64,000 nt of DNA, from assembly GCF_029784135.1 (NCBI RefSeq), contig NC_073746.1, positions 107,962,661 through 108,026,660 of the forward strand, read 5' to 3'. The translations under genes and the position numbers were made by a program. Within the stretch, counting starts at the first letter, position 1; each line of letters begins with the position of its first letter. Source of the stretch: Toxorhynchites rutilus septentrionalis. Lineage: Eukaryota; Arthropoda; Insecta; Diptera; Culicidae. The notes below the pieces were generated by a model, which saw nothing but the letters and a program-made list of their open reading frames with translations, was not told the origin of the DNA and did not search any database. Shown here piece after piece: positions 1 to 11,700 of the stretch.

Positions 1-1424
1 GACTAAAAATTATGTTCTTGCATTTCAACGTGGACCGTGGAAGAGGTCGGAGTGGTGTTATTTTCTTGAACCGCGAATTTCACAAAAGCTGGATAGTCGA
101 TAGATTTAGGCAAAGTTGAAGTTGTACCCTCCCGTGCATCCGTTAAATACATCCGGAGGTAAGAATGGCATTGTGGTTTGGCTCATGTGGCGTAATTTTG
201 AATGGTTCTTGTGTGTGCTTTTCGTGTAACCTCTTTAGGAAGCGCCGCTACTGACCCCACGGAGTCAACGTTGGAATTGACCAAAAATCCAGCCAAGGCT
301 CAAACCTTTCCGCCTGGTTCGAAGACTGCGCTGCGCGAACAATACTGGCAGCCGCAACAGGCGTAAACCGGAAGTTAGGACCGCTCATCGCACGCCCAGC
401 TAGGAGTAGAACCCGTCGACGTAGCGAATCACATAAATCCATGGTAGTGAGTACCTTTTTTCCTTATCCATTATTAACATGCGCATGTAGGATAAGTGAT
501 ATTGAGCAAAACGCTATAAATAGCTACTAACCACGAAAGCCACACAATTCAAAGCCATACACACACAAATAATGCATGCAGTGGAGAGCTCACTCCATAT
601 GACTGTGTAATTTCAATCGCTATAAGCGAAGCCATTCATGAATAGCCTAACGGAGTAAATAGCAAGCGCGCCGTCTTCTCAACCTAGATGTGATGAGATC
701 GAGACTTGGGAGGAAAATTAGAGTAGAGTAATGAAATTTGATTAATGTTCTTAGAGTAAATAAATTTTCTATGTTGATGGATGTTCTTTCCTGATTGACT
801 AAATGTTCAATGTAGAAGAGAAGTGTTGATGAAGCTAATTGATTTAAGTGATTGAGAATGTTGTGAGAGATGTTTTGATATTTAATGTAGTGTAAAATAA
901 ACTTTTCCGTTCGATTTATATGTTAAGGTCTAAGAAACAAATGTGTATTTACTGGCTCGCGGTGGCCTAAACACCGACGAACCCGTTCACTCTTCTTTTT
1001 GTGTTAATTAGGTCACGAGTCAGGGTGGAGACTCCTTTTTTTGTTTACTTCCACTCTCACTCCTACGCTCCGAAGCGAGCTCTGAAGTTGAGGGGAAGAT
1101 CATTATTAGTAGGTCCAGTGAGGAGACCTCAGCATAAGTGGTAGTCAGTGGGATCGACCCAGACTTCCTTGTGTCTGCATTACGTCTCGTGGACAAACGA
1201 TATCGCGGGTTCTCCCGAGAGTGCAGGAAAAAAGTCGCGAAGCTAACCGGGTTGGTGAGGAGAAAAGGACAAACCCGCCCTCAGTGGGTGTCTCATTGCC
1301 GGGCAAGGAAAATAACACGGCGGTCGGTCTCCCTCACGGGAGTGGCGCTTAAGCCGACCGCTTATCTGCGCAAATTCCCCGGTAGCGACGGGCTCGCGCG
1401 CTCCCCCGGCGTCGCGGGCTACAT
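1..1424 (+). repeat. 5' LTR of a gag-only LTR retroelement (left end may lie outside the window)
   Basis: This stretch recurs as a direct repeat at 6533-7956 (offset 6532); in the parts I compared line by line I saw no base differences, which implies a recent insertion. The repeat ends at 1423-1424, one or two bases before a tRNA-Lys primer-binding site, as expected for a 5' LTR. A TATA box at 515-522 and AATAAA signals at 759-764 and 896-901 fit a U3-R-U5 order. Because the repeat is already running at base 1, the true 5' terminus may lie to the left. Small reading frames inside it (248-442 minus, 1138-1476 plus) are identical in both copies only because the LTRs are; I do not call them genes. 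Confidence 0.85.
515..522 (+). promoter_or_regulatory. TATA box of the 5' LTR
   Basis: TATAAATA lies in the first third of the LTR and is repeated at 7047-7054 in the 3' LTR. The AATAAA at 896-901 lies downstream, the order needed for transcription to start in one LTR and be polyadenylated in the other. Confidence 0.55.
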
Positions 1425-1425
1425 T

Positions 1426-1440
1426 TGGCGCCCAACGTGG
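1426..1440 (+). other. Primer-binding site, tRNA-Lys type
   Basis: TGGCGCCCAACGTGG directly follows the LTR. It is complementary to the 3' end of insect tRNA-Lys(CUU) plus CCA, the primer used by gypsy-type retroelements. The match is 15 bases and stops at the following T run. It fixes the LTR end and the element's orientation. Confidence 0.75.
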
Positions 1441-1964
1441 TTTTTGGCACGACATTTACGGTCATTTGCAAAATAATTTTGAGAAATTTATTTTGGAAAA
1501 TTGGATTAATTTTTCCAGGTTTTCAGGAAAATTTATTTCGGGTGGAAATATTTTTTTTTTCCGGTACACATTTAGTATTTTTCTGAATTATATTGAGAAA
1601 TAGTCTCTAGTTTATTTTCAGTAGGATTTCTTTTAACAATTATAACGTTTATAAAAATTAATAATGAAATGTTTTCAGAAAGAATTTTGAATAATCTCTC
1701 GCATCTAGTCTTCATAGGAAATAATCATCCTCGTCTGCAATTTAAACAATCATCCTTGTCTTTTCTTGTAAACGATATTGGGCATTTTCTCCTTCTCGGT
1801 CACTGCTTCCACAAAATTGTGCTTAGCATTTAATAAATTCACTGCATTCTCGGACATTCTGTACTTTTGCAATTTAAAAAAACCGTCATCTGTCAGCTAC
1901 GCCATTTTTACCCTGAAAATAAATAAAGTATCAGCAGTTAGTGGTACTACTTGAACTTTCTAAA

Positions 1965-3635
1965 ATGGAGTTTCCATGTACTGAACATCTGAGCTTGGAG
2001 GAAACTGATTACGAACTGCGAATACGAAATCAACTCGATGGGAATATGGTCGGTTTAGATCTTTTAGAGAAGCAACGGCGTTTGAGAAAGTTATTCAAAT
2101 CAGATGCGAAGTCAGGACGCAAGTACAGCTCGTCCATTAATATTCGAGACGAACTTAATGTTTTGGAAAAAAATGTGGCGGCGATTGGAAGGGAAGTTAA
2201 GCAGAAAGGGTTTGAGTCGAACCATAAATCAAAGTTATTGCATTATTTGTATAGAACAGAAAGATGTACGGTTAACGATGAAGGGGAACAGCTGCTGAAA
2301 GATGGAGTACTGCGTTGTTTAGGTAAGATGATCAAAGAATATGATGCAGAAAAATTGTTAGGTGAAACTAAAAGAGATTGTACGAATGAAGATGCAAGAC
2401 TAGTTACAGAACATGCGGTTGAACCTGATTTACAAGGGACAGAAACTAATGTGGATACTGAAACAAATATGCTACAGGAAATAGCCGATTTGCGTGAGAA
2501 GGTGACACATCTCGAGAAAACATTAAGTGATCTTATGTCGATTTTAGGAATGAGGGAGAGAACTGGGGAAGTTAGTTTGTCAGAACAGAATAATGTGAGA
2601 AGTACGTCCAATCTACCTGGACGAGAAATTGTAGATACCAGTTCAGAAAATGATATGGAATGGTGTTCAAACAGATTGCCTCAACGACAAAAAAATAAAA
2701 AGTCGAATAGAAGAATAGAAAACGCAGAAGAATCAGATTCAACAGTGAACTCTCAGTTTTCTAAATTAAACGGCGCTAGACAACGTAGGAAAAGACGTTA
2801 CAAGTTTAAGGATGATAAAAGAAAAATAAGTGATAAAATCGAAAAATGGCAACTGAAGTTCACAGGCCAACCTGGTACGCTAAGCGTTGAGAATTTTTTA
2901 TATAGATTAGAGAAGATTGCCTATAGAGAGGATGTGTCCGCAAAGGAAATTCTCAAAAGAATTTATGCACTTCTGGATGGACCAGCGTTGGAGTGGTTCT
3001 TCACACACATTGATGAGTTTGTCGATTGGGTTTCATTTGAACGGCGGATTAAGCAACGTTTTGGGAACCCAAATCACGACCAAGCGATTCGTCAAAGGTT
3101 ACTCGAACGAAAACAGCAGCGAGACGAAACGTTCGTTGCTTTTGTATCGAGCATGGAACAGCTAAATAAAATGCTTTCCAAACCACTGTCAAAGCGACGG
3201 AAATTCGAGATTATTCTCGACAACATGAGACAACATTATCGTTCGAGGATCTCATTTATTGACGTAAATGATTTGGATCATTTGATGAATCTGAATAACC
3301 GCATCGACGCAACGGATCCGGTTCTACAAAAAGCATGGGAAAGTCCTCATTTCAAATCTGTTCACTCGATTGAAACAATAGAAAATCAGCATGAAACAGG
3401 AAACTGGACAGTCAACAGAAGAAGAAGTAGAAATTTTAGTACCACAAGAACTTGCTGGAACTGTAATCAGCAAGGACATTGTTGGAGAAATTGTATAGAA
3501 CGAAGATTAATTTTCTGTTATGGCTGTGGAAATTTGGGTAGAACTATAAGATCCTGTGAAAATTGTTCCTATAGCACAGGTCAAAGGAATCAGGATAGGC
3601 CTGTTTTCATTCAAGATAGAAGTTGCGACAGGTAG
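1965..3635 (+). CDS. gag: Gag polyprotein of the LTR retroelement
   Basis: A single open frame of about 556 residues from the ATG at 1965; the frame also opens upstream at a GTG, but the ATG is the natural start. The N-terminal half is charged, with a coiled-coil-like stretch (LREKVTHLEKTLSDLM) and a basic linker (RRKRRYKFKDDKRK). A capsid-like region follows, with FTGQPGTLSVENFLYRLEKI, LLDGPALEWFF and FERRIKQRFGNP, typical of Ty3/gypsy Gag. The last 60 residues hold a zinc knuckle CWNCNQQGHCWRNC and a second, CYGCGNLGRTIRSC, in which arginine replaces the histidine. No protease, RT, RNase H or integrase frame follows before the 3' LTR, so any mobility would depend on enzymes supplied by another element. 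The Gag assignment is firm; lineage within Ty3/gypsy is not. Confidence 0.85.
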   Translation: MEFPCTEHLSLEETDYELRIRNQLDGNMVGLDLLEKQRRLRKLFKSDAKSGRKYSSSINIRDELNVLEKNVAAIGREVKQKGFESNHKSKLLHYLYRTERCTVNDEGEQLLKDGVLRCLGKMIKEYDAEKLLGETKRDCTNEDARLVTEHAVEPDLQGTETNVDTETNMLQEIADLREKVTHLEKTLSDLMSILGMRERTGEVSLSEQNNVRSTSNLPGREIVDTSSENDMEWCSNRLPQRQKNKKSNRRIENAEESDSTVNSQFSKLNGARQRRKRRYKFKDDKRKISDKIEKWQLKFTGQPGTLSVENFLYRLEKIAYREDVSAKEILKRIYALLDGPALEWFFTHIDEFVDWVSFERRIKQRFGNPNHDQAIRQRLLERKQQRDETFVAFVSSMEQLNKMLSKPLSKRRKFEIILDNMRQHYRSRISFIDVNDLDHLMNLNNRIDATDPVLQKAWESPHFKSVHSIETIENQHETGNWTVNRRRSRNFSTTRTCWNCNQQGHCWRNCIERRLIFCYGCGNLGRTIRSCENCSYSTGQRNQDRPVFIQDRSCDR

Positions 3636-5086
3636 ACGCCTTTCCTATTTACTCCCCCCGTCTTCCTATGTGCATATTTGTGTGTGTGTTTTTTGATGTT
3701 CAAGCTATGTACCTTTCAGAAAGGAACTAATAATAGAAAACACACCTATGTGGAAAGTCTACGTCGAATCCCATCGATTGAGGAATCGTTGAGACTTTGG
3801 AAGATTGCCTAAAGTCTGGGTTGAAAGCTCACAATGATTCAAAAAAAAAAAGTAGCAAAGTTCACGAAGAAAAGGAAAGAGTCGGAGCGATGACCTGTGC
3901 AAAGTAGCGGTCATGGTACCGCGAAGCGTAAAGCGAGCACTGATGATGATTTTCGAAACAATCAGTAGTGGACTTTGTGAAGAAACGAAGAGGAGAGCGC
4001 CTCAGCACTTGAAAGCAGTCGGAAGAAGAAGAGACTAGATAAACCTCTCGATCTGGGTGATTCCGTAGAATCAAGCATTTGAAAGCTATGTAGCCGAAGT
4101 GACTAACGGGAATCCCAACGAAAACATCAAGAAAGAGACCGACCTTCGGAACCGAGTTGGTAGGGAAAAGCGACCCGGATTGTAAATATTTGTAAATATT
4201 AGTTGTAGTTAGTTATTATTTTTTCCTAGTTCCCTAACCCTTACTTCTAGTGTTAGTCTTAATTCTAGTTAGATTAGTTTGTTAATTCATTAAAAAGTTA
4301 TAGTCACTCACGTTTTTTCTTTGTTTATATTCCATATTTTTCGGTTGTTTTTGTTTTTTCGTCATTTTTGGCGTTCCGGTATTCCATTATTTATTTGTTT
4401 TTTTTTGGTTCGAAGAAATTCCGTTTAGTTTATTAGGTTATCCGTGTTGGTACAGTTTCCTTAGTTTAATTCCTAAAATAAGTAAAAAATTAATAGATAT
4501 TTAGATTGAATAATTACATTTTGGTTATCGTTGTGATTTTGGTCTTGTCACTGTGTCCTCCAGCTCATATTCCGTGTCCTATCCTTGAAAATTTTCCTGT
4601 CCGTGTTTCCCTTGTGTTTCACCAGTGTCCAGATCCAGTTGTTCCCGTTTTCTACCGGCTTTTCAGTAGCCTCCATCCTTTTCCATTACTGTGTTTTCTT
4701 TTGATGATTTTCATTCCATTCCTGTGTTTTCCTTCAGTTGTGGTTTCCAAGAGTTGTCCTAGTCGTTTTGCAGATTCCTTCATTATTTGTCTCCAATGGT
4801 CCCGTTCAATATTCCTCCGTCCTTTTTTGTCCTAGTCCCTTTTTGGTCCCGTTCCTGGTCATCCTCGTCCTTCGTCGTTGTTTGGATCGTTTCCTCAGCA
4901 ACAATCCAGTCCAATCGGTGATGCTGTTCCCCTTGTCGAACCTAATCTGGGAAAGGAAAAGAGAAAAAAAAGCTTAACACCTAAGAATTGGAACGACTCA
5001 CCATCTTCACTTTCCTTTTCCATCGTTGTCCATATCGCTCACAAGGTTTTTTCTTCATAAACACGGAATCGTCCGTGTGAAACACA

Positions 5087-5092
<6 letters not shown>

Positions 5093-5122
<30 letters not shown>
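5093..5122 (+). repeat. Poly(A) run of 30 bases
   Basis: An uninterrupted A tract inside the gag-only element. It could be the tail of an old retroposed sequence, but I see no target duplication around it. Confidence 0.7.
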
Positions 5123-5123
<1 letters not shown>

Positions 5124-5967
5124 AAACTTCACTGACCAAACCATCGCTCCGGTTTGTTTACTTCTTAAACACTGTTTAGTTGGCAATAGCTTGAGTGACT
5201 TGTGTGAGTGTATTGGGAGAATGAGTGTACATCGCTTGTAAGCGAGGGGTGCGTGAATGTGTGATTGGTTGATTATTTAGTTTTGTTTTGTGATTTTGTT
5301 AGGAAAAAGGTCATCTCATCGTTGGAGCATGCCAACGATTGAGAATGGCGAACTTTAAGATTTTTCTTCGGTGGAAGCACGCAATCTTTGGAGTTTCCAA
5401 AGTAGCTTCCATATCCGAAGAAATTTCGGGCTAATTTAAGATGGATATTGTTTTCATTCCTTTTTACTCGGGTAAAGTTCTGAGGTCGGAATGAACAATA
5501 TTCATCGAGTTATTTTTTCGACGTAGGTCGATAGTACGTTTTTTTTTACATCTCCAGAAATACTTCTATTAATGAGAAGTGGAGGATGTAAGGATTTTAG
5601 TTATAGTTTTGGGTAATTTTGAGTATATTTTTTCTTCATTTTGTGTGAATAGGATTGTCAACTAATAGTAGTTCTTGAAGGTCAGATCGATTGATGTATT
5701 TTCGAGTTTTTCTTGTTTCTCAGTTCAGTAGTTAGTTAGTTGCTGTAATGCCAGTAATTTTTGATGGGCGTTTAGAGTTAACCTTTTACAGTGGTTCGCA
5801 TGACATTTCGCTGGAGACCGGAGCTGTAAAGCGTTGATGGTCAGTTACAGACAGATTACCCGATCTGATACTGGAGATAGAGGATGAGTCAATTCAGTTT
5901 GACGATGACCACATATGACCCCGAAAATGTTAGTGAACATTCTGCGAAGGGAGACTCTATTTTCGCC

Positions 5968-6007
5968 TTCGAAAATTTGATTGGTTTATGCCAATCAAAT
6001 TTTCGAA
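5968..6007. repeat. Perfect 17-bp stem-loop
   Basis: TTCGAAAATTTGATTGG at 5968-5984 is followed by a 6-base loop and its exact reverse complement at 5991-6007. It lies in the suspected gag relic, so it may be a small inverted duplication rather than a functional RNA. Confidence 0.6.
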
Positions 6008-6532
6008 AATTCAGCAGGGAATGATGTAGCGTGGTACTGGTTTCGACATTTGGAAGCCCCTCGTTTAGTTATTTTGAAGTTCAGATTCTACACCAGCTCA
6101 CTTGTGTGAATCGGAGCCTCTCTCTTCTTTCAATGTATTGGATGTAAGGCAACGCGAGTGCCGCTCCTCTTTTTAGATTTGAGCAACTTGGCATAATGGG
6201 TGCTGGATGTGATTCGACGGCTGTGTTTTAGCCAAGACACCCAAATACCAATACACCCGAAAGACTCATGCTTTCCTTTTTTCATTTTTTTCGTTTGGAT
6301 ATTTCCCCCAAATAGCAGAGTCTTTCGGCGGAGGTTTTCTTGTTCTTGGAACCTCAAAAACCCGGCAAGCGGTTCGATTTGAACTGCGCTCGGGAGGTTA
6401 AAGGTGATCGCCCGAGAATATTTGAATATGAGACCGATGTAGGGACAAGGGAACTTGGCATGACTTGCGTGATTATTAACTTCGTTAATAATTACGCAGT
6501 TCCGGTCCTATTGATTAGTACGCTGATCTGAG

Positions 6533-7956
6533 GACTAAAAATTATGTTCTTGCATTTCAACGTGGACCGTGGAAGAGGTCGGAGTGGTGTTATTTTCTTG
6601 AACCGCGAATTTCACAAAAGCTGGATAGTCGATAGATTTAGGCAAAGTTGAAGTTGTACCCTCCCGTGCATCCGTTAAATACATCCGGAGGTAAGAATGG
6701 CATTGTGGTTTGGCTCATGTGGCGTAATTTTGAATGGTTCTTGTGTGTGCTTTTCGTGTAACCTCTTTAGGAAGCGCCGCTACTGACCCCACGGAGTCAA
6801 CGTTGGAATTGACCAAAAATCCAGCCAAGGCTCAAACCTTTCCGCCTGGTTCGAAGACTGCGCTGCGCGAACAATACTGGCAGCCGCAACAGGCGTAAAC
6901 CGGAAGTTAGGACCGCTCATCGCACGCCCAGCTAGGAGTAGAACCCGTCGACGTAGCGAATCACATAAATCCATGGTAGTGAGTACCTTTTTTCCTTATC
7001 CATTATTAACATGCGCATGTAGGATAAGTGATATTGAGCAAAACGCTATAAATAGCTACTAACCACGAAAGCCACACAATTCAAAGCCATACACACACAA
7101 ATAATGCATGCAGTGGAGAGCTCACTCCATATGACTGTGTAATTTCAATCGCTATAAGCGAAGCCATTCATGAATAGCCTAACGGAGTAAATAGCAAGCG
7201 CGCCGTCTTCTCAACCTAGATGTGATGAGATCGAGACTTGGGAGGAAAATTAGAGTAGAGTAATGAAATTTGATTAATGTTCTTAGAGTAAATAAATTTT
7301 CTATGTTGATGGATGTTCTTTCCTGATTGACTAAATGTTCAATGTAGAAGAGAAGTGTTGATGAAGCTAATTGATTTAAGTGATTGAGAATGTTGTGAGA
7401 GATGTTTTGATATTTAATGTAGTGTAAAATAAACTTTTCCGTTCGATTTATATGTTAAGGTCTAAGAAACAAATGTGTATTTACTGGCTCGCGGTGGCCT
7501 AAACACCGACGAACCCGTTCACTCTTCTTTTTGTGTTAATTAGGTCACGAGTCAGGGTGGAGACTCCTTTTTTTGTTTACTTCCACTCTCACTCCTACGC
7601 TCCGAAGCGAGCTCTGAAGTTGAGGGGAAGATCATTATTAGTAGGTCCAGTGAGGAGACCTCAGCATAAGTGGTAGTCAGTGGGATCGACCCAGACTTCC
7701 TTGTGTCTGCATTACGTCTCGTGGACAAACGATATCGCGGGTTCTCCCGAGAGTGCAGGAAAAAAGTCGCGAAGCTAACCGGGTTGGTGAGGAGAAAAGG
7801 ACAAACCCGCCCTCAGTGGGTGTCTCATTGCCGGGCAAGGAAAATAACACGGCGGTCGGTCTCCCTCACGGGAGTGGCGCTTAAGCCGACCGCTTATCTG
7901 CGCAAATTCCCCGGTAGCGACGGGCTCGCGCGCTCCCCCGGCGTCGCGGGCTACAT
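6533..7956 (+). repeat. 3' LTR of the gag-only retroelement
   Basis: Direct copy of 1-1424. It ends in CTACAT, after which the sequence passes without a gap into the middle of a LINE ORF1 at 7957. The TATA copy is at 7047-7054. The absence of visible differences from the 5' LTR argues for recent integration. The left host flank is outside the window, so the target-site duplication cannot be read. Confidence 0.85.
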
Positions 7957-8784
7957 GGTTCAGCTCTCCCTGACTACGTGATGGTAGATAAATTGAGGTT
8001 AGCCGTGCGACTTTTTATTCCAAAGCCAATGACTTGTCTAAAGTGCAAGTCAGTTGGTCACACGGCTGCTTATTGTGCCAATAAAGAACGATGTGCCACT
8101 TGCGGAGAACAACATGAGGGAAAATCCTGCAGTGCGACTGAGCATAAGTGTCCATATTGCGGGGGTTCCCCACACGTGCTCTCAGCTTGTGAAACATACA
8201 AGGCTCGCTGGGAGAAACAGAAGCGCTCTTTGAGGGAACGCTCTAAACGCACTTTCGCAGAAATTTTGAAGGGTGCTTCTCCACTGGCTCAAGAACAACA
8301 ACCAATCATTACACACAATGTCTTCGCTACGTTGCCATTTGACGAAATGGAAGCGGATACAGCTAACGGGGGCACGCCGTTTATTTCTCAAGGGAATCCC
8401 CGGCGCAAAAATGTGACCACTCCCAAAGTTCAAGGACAAGTCCCTCCGGTGATACCCCCTGTTAGCTTGCTCAAAAAATCGAGTGCAGCGGATAAGCAAA
8501 ATCAGGTCCCTCCTGGCCTCCGTGGTAATAGTTCACCTTCGAACGACCCAGCACACGAGGGGACATCAAAAACCCCAACTGTCCCTATTTTTCCGTCAAG
8601 TTCAACTTCCCAATCGGGATTTATAAAGTTGTCTGACCTTGTGGATCAAATCTTCACGTGTTTTAATGTTTCCGACTCCATCAGAACCATTGTCACCGCA
8701 ATGCTTCCAGTACTAAAGACAATTTTGCAGCAATTGATGCAAACATGGCCCCTCCTTGCAATGATTATCTCTCTTGATGTCTAA
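7957..8784 (+). CDS. LINE ORF1 (nucleic-acid-binding Gag-like protein), N-terminus missing
   Basis: The frame is open from 7957 and reads PDYVMVDKLRLAV before the knuckles, the usual stretch just before the CCHC block in I/jockey-type ORF1 proteins, so the protein starts upstream and is cut by the LTR element. Three zinc knuckles follow: CLKCKSVGHTAAYC, CATCGEQHEGKSC and CPYCGGSPHVLSAC. A basic stretch (EKQKRSLRERSKRTFAE) and a proline/serine-rich C-terminal half come next. The product coats LINE RNA. Its TAA at 8782-8784 overlaps the ORF2 ATG at 8777 by eight bases (ATGTCTAA), which suggests ORF2 translation by termination-reinitiation. Confidence 0.8.
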   Translation, partial: GSALPDYVMVDKLRLAVRLFIPKPMTCLKCKSVGHTAAYCANKERCATCGEQHEGKSCSATEHKCPYCGGSPHVLSACETYKARWEKQKRSLRERSKRTFAEILKGASPLAQEQQPIITHNVFATLPFDEMEADTANGGTPFISQGNPRRKNVTTPKVQGQVPPVIPPVSLLKKSSAADKQNQVPPGLRGNSSPSNDPAHEGTSKTPTVPIFPSSSTSQSGFIKLSDLVDQIFTCFNVSDSIRTIVTAMLPVLKTILQQLMQTWPLLAMIISLDV

Positions 8785-11700
8785 TTTAAATAGAGAGGTC
8801 GGAGATATCACTGTTTTACAGTGGAATTGTCGTAGTCTTATCCCTAAATTGGATACATTCAAATTTCTAATTCATAAACTCAATTGTGATGTTCTTGCTC
8901 TATCCGAAACCTGGCTCTCTTCTCAAAATGATCTCTCTTTCCACGATTTTAATATAATACGCTTGGACCGCGATGACAGATACGGAGGGGTACTATTGGG
9001 GATCAATAAGTGTCACTCATTTTTTAGAATTGACCTTCCACCTATTGGAGGGATCGAAGCTGTTGCTTGTCATGCAAACATCAGAGGCAAAGACCTCTGT
9101 ATAGTCAGCTTGTATTGGCCTCCGAGAGCTGCGGTTAGCCGCAAGCAACTTGTTGACATGTGCTCACTCCTTCCTGAGCCACGATTGATCTTGGGAGACT
9201 TCAACTCTCACGGAACTGCCTGGGGGGAACCGTACGACGATCATCGTTCATTGTTGATATATGACCTTTGTAACAGCTTCAATATGACCGTTTTGAACAC
9301 TGGGGAAACAACACGTGTACCTAAACCTCCTGCTAAACCAAGTGCTCTTGACCTCTCGCTTTGCTCGAATTCACTATCGTTAGATTGCAAGTGGAATGTA
9401 ATCCAGGATCCCAACGGTAGTGATCACTTGCCAATCAAAATTTCTATCACCAATGGGTTGAATTCTTCTGAATCAATAAACATGGCATACGACCTTACAA
9501 GACACATTGACTGGAAAAAATATGCGGACGCGATTGCTCTAGCCATCAATTCCAGAGATGGTTTGCCTCCATTGGAGGAGTATAACTTCATTTCTCGTTT
9601 GATCTATGACAGCGCGGTTCGCGCTCAAACGAAACCCATCCCAGGTTCCACTATTCGTCGAAGGCCTCCCAATCCATGGTGGGATGGCCAGTGTTCCAAG
9701 CTTTATGGAGATAAATCGAATGCATTTAAAGCTTTTCGGAAAAGTGGAACCATTGAGAATTTTCAAACGTATTCGGACCATGAAAATCAATTTAAAAACT
9801 TGATCAAAGGGAAAAAACGTGCTTATTGGCGAAATTTCGTGGGAGGTTTATCACGAGAAACGTCAATGAAAAAATTATGGAAAGTGGCTCGAAACATGAG
9901 AAATCGCTCTTCATCCAATGAAAGCGAGGAATATTCACATCGATGGATTTTTAATTTTGCACGAAAGGTTTGTCCCGATTCCGCTCCAGTGCAAAGAATT
10001 ATTCGAGATATACCACAAGATAGGTGCGATCTTGATTCCGAGTTTTCGATGGTAGAATTCTCTCTTGCTCTCCTTTCATGTAACAATTCTGCTCCGGGAT
10101 CGGATAGAATTAAGTTCAACTTGCTGAAAAATCTCCCTGATGTGGCGAAACATCGCTTGTTGAACTTATTCAATCGGTTTCTGGAGCATAATATTGTTCC
10201 AGATGATTGGAGACAAGTACGAGTTATAGCTATTCAAAAACCCGGAAAACCCGCGTCCGACTTCAATTCGTACCGCCCAATAGCAATGCTGTCTTGTATA
10301 CGGAAATTGTTGGAGAAAATTATCTTGTTTCGCTTTGATCGATGGGTTGAAACTAATGGCCTACTCTCAGATACACAATATGGGTTCCGCAGGGGCAAGG
10401 GGACGAATGATTGTCTTGCGTTGCTTTCTTCAGAAATTCAAATGGCTTACGCCGAAAAAAAACAAATGGCTTTAGTATTCTTGGACATAAAGGGGGCCTT
10501 TGATTCTGTTTCAATAGAGGTTTTGTCAGACAAATTACAATCTCGGGGTCTGCCGCCTCTATTGAATAATATGTTATATAACTTGCTTTGTGAGAAACAT
10601 TTGAACTTTTCTCACGGAGATTCGCCAGTAAGTCGGGTCTCTTACATGGGACTCCCCCAGGGCTCATGTTTAAGCCCCCTCTTGTACAACTGCTACGTAA
10701 GCGACTTTGACAATTGCCTTACACAAAATTGCAGCCTAAGACAACTTGCAGATGATGGAGTGGTGTCTGTCGTAGGATCAAACGAATCCGACCTGCAAGA
10801 ATCCTTACAAGATACTTTGAACAATTTTTCAACCTGGGCCATTGGGCTAGGGATCGAATTCTCCACGGAGAAAACAGAGATGGTGGTTTTTTCTAGGAAG
10901 CATAAACCAGCAAAACTTCAAAGCTTCAACTTTTGGGTAAACCGATCACTCATGCTATGTCATTCAAGTATCTTGGGGTCTGGTTCGACTCCAAATGTAC
11001 TTGGGGGGCCCATATTAGGTATCTGAGTAAAAAATGTCAACAAAGAATAAACTTTCTCCGTACAATTACCGGCACCTGGTGGGGAGCCCATCCTGAAGAT
11101 CTTATAATGTTGTATCGAACAACTATTCTCTCAGTGATGGAGTATGGCAGTTTCTGTTTTCAATCAGCTGCCAAAACACACCTCATTAAACTCGAGCGAA
11201 TTCAGTATCTTTGTCTCCGTATCGCATTGGGATGTATGCCCTCAACGCATACCATGAGTCTCGAGGTTTTGGCAGGCCTACTCCCACTAAAAGATCGCTT
11301 CAATTTATTATCTCTTCGGTTCCTCATCCGGTGTAAGGTTATGAACCCATTGGTGATCGGAAATTTTGAGCAGCTGATCGAGCTAAATTTTCATTCTGGA
11401 TTCATGAGCTCATATCATGAATTCGTCTCCATGCAGGTTAATCCTTCTTCGTATATTCCCAACCGTGTTTGTTTTCCTGGCTACATCAATTCCTCTGTGC
11501 ATTTTGATCTGTCCATGAAGCAGGATATCCATGGAACATCAGATTATCTTCGATCGAGGATCGTTCCAACGATCTTCGATGCAAAGTATGGGGATATCAA
11601 TTGTGATAATATGTACTTTACTGATGGGTCCTCTATGAATGAGTCCACAGGATTTGGAGTGTTCAACGAATTTTTTAGCACCTCACACAGTCTTCAGAAT

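Larger units (their letters stand above)
3636..6532 (+). other. Non-coding interior of the gag-only element
   Basis: No reading frame with recognisable protein similarity spans these 2.9 kb, where pol would be expected. The part at 4180-5060 is rich in T and in short TTTTCC/CTGTGTT motifs and holds only accidental frames. A 30-base A run sits at 5093-5122. At about 5750-6070 short frames read FDGRLELTFYSG and GNDVAWYWFRHLE, which recall capsid motifs and may be a decayed second gag. A purine-rich patch (AGGGACAAGGGA) near 6440 could be the polypurine tract, which would put the true 3' LTR start before 6533. Confidence 0.5.

Noticed and set aside
248..442. A 64-codon minus-strand frame identical in both LTRs
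   Set aside because: Same reason: LTR duplication explains the identity, and there is no start context or homology.
1138..1476. A 112-codon frame in the LTR with a partner at 7670-7981
   Set aside because: It is conserved only because the two LTRs are copies; the frame runs past the LTR edge differently in each, and no motif is present.
4506..5060. Overlapping hydrophobic frames of 60-109 codons
   Set aside because: They arise from a T/C-rich low-complexity stretch in the gag-only element, in all frames, with no signal of selection.
5093..5122. Poly(A) run as the tail of a processed pseudogene
   Set aside because: No coding remnant upstream and no target duplication around it.
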